From positions 124,001 to 188,000 of the forward strand of contig NZ_CP090059.1 in the NCBI RefSeq assembly GCF_021391395.1: DNA of 64,000 bases, written 5' to 3'. Every line of letters starts with the position of its first letter. Positions within the stretch are counted from its first letter, which is position 1. This stretch comes from Sphingomonas cannabina. Lineage in GTDB: Bacteria > Pseudomonadota > Alphaproteobacteria > Sphingomonadales > Sphingomonadaceae. Positions 62,117 through 64,000 of the stretch are shown one piece after another. A program made the translations under genes and the position numbers. Below the pieces are notes generated by a model. The model did no database searches. It was not told the DNA's origin and saw only the letters and a program-made list of their open reading frames with translations.

Positions 62117-63333
62117 CGTGTCGCTCCGATCGGTTCAAGCACCAGGTCGCGCGTGATGACCACGCGCAACGGATGCCCCGGCCGGATGGTGAGCGTCGGC
62201 TGCACATTGAGCTGCCGACGCACGATCTGCTGGCCGGTCTGGTTGATGGTGTCCTGCGAGCCGCGACGCAGTGCGCGAGTAAGTTCGTCCTCGCTATCCG
62301 CGCCCAATTCGGCGCCGACGCCGAGCAGTGTCGAAACGGCGGCGGCTTTCAGCAGATTGCCCCAATGCTGGTTTACGCGATCCTGTAGGCCAGCATATCC
62401 GGCCGCATCAGCGCCGGGCTGGCGCTCGAGAACGATCGAGCGGCCGTCCGGCAATATCAGCCGATCCCATGCCAGCAGCACGCGCGCCTGCCCGGCGGCG
62501 ATCTCGCTGTCATATTCGCCGATCAGCCGCGTGCCCTGCGGGATGAGCAGGATGCGGCCCGTAGGGCTGTCATAGACGTTTGCCGTTACCTGGGCGGTGA
62601 TCTGGCCGGGAAGGTCCGAACGGATGCCGGTGATGAGCGCGGCAGGGATGATGCTGCCGGCCTGCACGATGTTGGGCGAGGCCGGCGCCACGAGGCGTTC
62701 GACGCTGACCGTCCGCTGATTAGACGCCTGCGCCAAGAAGGCTCGCTTGGCGGCCTGGTCGCCCTGCGCCGTCTCGGCAGGTTGCGGTGAGGCAGGAGCA
62801 CCAGGCGCTGCCGTCGCGAGGTTCGGCAAAGACGGCATCGCAGCGGCCCCGGCGCTGCTGCCACCCAAGAACACGCCGCTCATGCGGGCGGCGTCGCGCT
62901 CCTGCTGCGCGCGCTGGCGGGCGGCTTCCTCAGCCTGCGCGCGCGGATCGGGCTGGGCGCCGACCGGCGGGACCTGGACATTCTCCCCGCGCTGCTGGGC
63001 CGAGACGATCGGGCCGCCGAGGTCGCCGGGAAGCGGCGGGCCGAGTTTCGGCGCTTGGCTATAGTCGCGCGGTCCCGACGTGATGGTCTCGGACGTGGCG
63101 CGGCTGTCGGTGTTGTAAAGCTCCTTGGCCTCCTTCTCGCCGGCCGGCTTGAGCGCATAGATCAGTGAGCCGCCGATCCCGAGGCCGGCGACGACGCCGA
63201 GGGCGGCCAGCGCCTTGCGCGACAGGCGCATGACGCGCGGCGGGTTGCCGCGAAGCTGGAAGGCTTGCGGATCGGGGCGCGGCGCTTGCGGTGCGGCCGC
63301 CTCGGGCGGGGAATTGTCGGCGGGATCGGTCAC
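62113..63333 (-). CDS. trbI: TrbI, conjugal type IV secretion core protein (VirB10-like)
   Basis: A 406-aa protein that spans the envelope as part of the mating channel. Cytoplasmic N-terminus rich in Pro/Ala, a single helix (ALAALGVVAGLGIGGSLIYAL near residues 42-62), a Gln/Arg-rich linker, then the VirB10 beta-barrel domain with IVQAGSIIPAALITGI, GRILLIPQGTRLIGEYDS and LPDGRSIVLERQPGADAAGYAG. C-terminus QPTLTIRPGHPLRVVITRDL. It overlaps trbG by four bases. Confidence 0.92.
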   Translation of the reverse strand: MTDPADNSPPEAAAPQAPRPDPQAFQLRGNPPRVMRLSRKALAALGVVAGLGIGGSLIYALKPAGEKEAKELYNTDSRATSETITSGPRDYSQAPKLGPPLPGDLGGPIVSAQQRGENVQVPPVGAQPDPRAQAEEAARQRAQQERDAARMSGVFLGGSSAGAAAMPSLPNLATAAPGAPASPQPAETAQGDQAAKRAFLAQASNQRTVSVERLVAPASPNIVQAGSIIPAALITGIRSDLPGQITAQVTANVYDSPTGRILLIPQGTRLIGEYDSEIAAGQARVLLAWDRLILPDGRSIVLERQPGADAAGYAGLQDRVNQHWGNLLKAAAVSTLLGVGAELGADSEDELTRALRRGSQDTINQTGQQIVRRQLNVQPTLTIRPGHPLRVVITRDLVLEPIGATR

Positions 63334-64000
63334 GGCCGCCCCCTGCGCCCATTGTCGCGCACGATGCGGACGCGCTGCTCGCCGCGCCGGTCGCCCAGGC
63401 GCAGCTCGGCGGCGGCGAACAGCCGGTCCACCACCATGTAGCGGCCCTGCACGCGGTAATTAACTAACTCGGCATCGCCGGCCGCGCCGGTCACGAACAG
63501 CGGCGGCATCTCGCCCTGCGAGATCCCGGCCGGAAACTCGATGAACACTTGGGCTGCATCATCGAAGGCGCGAACCGGCTTCCACGGCACGCGGTCGCCC
63601 TCGATCCGGTAGCGGAAGTTGAGCGCCGCGAGGTCGAGGCCGGTCGCGACGGGGGCAGCGGCGGCATTGGCGCCGCGCAGCGCGATGAGCTGGTCCTGCG
63701 GATAGGTCCATGAGACCGAGGCCATGTATGTCGATGCGGTCGCGCGCAATTCGATGTGATAGGTGCGCCGGTCGGTATTGATGACGAGGTTCGTGGAAAT
63801 GTCGGGGCGTGTTGGCTTCGCCAGGATATGCACGCGCGCCGTCGCGCCGCTGCCGCTCACCGTGTCGCCGATGATCCAGCGCACGGTGTCGCCGGCCGCG
63901 ACCGGCCCGGGCCCCACGAGCTGCTCGCCTTCCTGAAGCGCGATGTCCGTCACCTGGCCGGGCGCGGCATAGACCTGATAGAGCGCGCCGTCCGTCCAGG
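63330..64000 (-). CDS. trbG: TrbG, conjugal transfer protein (VirB9-like), 5' end outside the window
   Basis: The last 223 codons of trbG; the frame stays open to the window edge (…YQVYAAPGQVTDIALQEGE). VirB9 domain segments include VRWIIGDTVSGSGAT, VHILAKPTRPDISTNLVI and DRRTYHIELRATAST. The C-terminal part runs YRVQGRYMVVDRLFAAAELRLG. It binds the TrbI/VirB10 and lipoprotein subunits at the outer membrane. The rest of the trb operon should follow beyond 64000 in the same orientation. Confidence 0.9.
   Translation of the reverse strand, partial: WTDGALYQVYAAPGQVTDIALQEGEQLVGPGPVAAGDTVRWIIGDTVSGSGATARVHILAKPTRPDISTNLVINTDRRTYHIELRATASTYMASVSWTYPQDQLIALRGANAAAAPVATGLDLAALNFRYRIEGDRVPWKPVRAFDDAAQVFIEFPAGISQGEMPPLFVTGAAGDAELVNYRVQGRYMVVDRLFAAAELRLGDRRGEQRVRIVRDNGRRGRP

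Larger units (their letters stand above)
42663..64000. mobile_element. Integrative conjugative element (left part, trb type) with copper/zinc resistance cargo
   Basis: Bounded on the left by the tRNA-Arg half site and a tyrosine integrase. It contains heavy-metal cargo (CDF, ArsR, copZAB, Cu-ATPase, CueR, RND efflux) and reaches the end of a trb-type mating-pair operon (trbG, trbI, DUF2274, TrbK-alt-like, LysR). This gene set matches the Tn4371-like and related ICEs of beta- and alphaproteobacteria. The right end lies outside the window. The trbB remnant at 59.1 kb and several collapsed genes suggest nested or earlier elements. Confidence 0.8.

Overview
The window looks like a GC-rich alphaproteobacterial chromosome, most likely a member of the Sphingomonadaceae. 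This rests on the uronate cluster with a FucP-type permease, the giant YadA-like adhesin, the paralogous YxxxK short-chain dehydrogenases, and a copper/zinc-loaded Trb-type conjugative element of a kind common in sphingomonads. No rRNA, CRISPR array or complete tRNA was found.

Layout. 0-2.5 kb: periplasmic peroxiredoxin, outer-membrane phospholipase A and a HisN-type phosphatase. 2.5-8.7 kb: a sugar-acid locus with an exported GH79 glycosidase, an altronate dehydratase-family enzyme, and an operon of Zn-dehydrogenase, FucP-like permease and IclR regulator. 8.7-19.8 kb: a surface-adhesin locus on the minus strand with an OmpR-type regulator, a secreted protein of unknown function, a 2707-aa trimeric autotransporter, a BamE-like protein and an OmpH/Skp-like protein. 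19.8-21.3 kb: an AT-richer, gene-poor stretch with a frameshifted gene remnant. 21.3-42.6 kb: a stress/redox and signalling region with a VioB-type ferritin-like protein, four related NAD(P)-binding SDRs, several alpha/beta hydrolases, an MBL hydrolase, a propeller histidine kinase with its NarL-type regulator, a FixJ-like regulator, a REC-only protein and a PAS kinase. It also holds a likely operon of SDR-SDR-membrane protein-AhpD-like-kinase-GST-SDR-hydrolase.

42.66-64 kb: the left part of an integrative conjugative element. It begins at the 3' half of a tRNA-Arg(CCG) gene, followed by a tyrosine integrase. Cargo: a zinc CDF exporter and a zinc-sensing ArsR/SmtB regulator; a copZ-copA-copB operon divergent from a copper P-type ATPase and CueR; a CBA-type RND efflux operon. 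Then come a LysR regulator and the end of a trb conjugation operon (trbG, trbI, DUF2274, and a TrbK-alt-like protein on the opposite strand). trbG runs off the window.

The most unusual feature is a set of collapsed genes whose ends have been joined by internal deletions. An RND adaptor is fused in frame to the C-terminal half of an outer-membrane factor, with the pump gene missing. An SDR is fused to the tail of an alpha/beta hydrolase. An MFS gene has its two ends joined, and a trbB fragment has an internal deletion. Separately, copB carries a stop codon inside its signal peptide, the copper ATPase has an 18-bp tandem duplication, and a 48-aa His-rich peptide is encoded directly upstream of the RND pump. 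A degenerate copy of the tRNA-end sequence at 20.64 kb suggests that the 20.6-42.7 kb segment may itself be an older island. All calls come from reading the sequence; no database search was possible.
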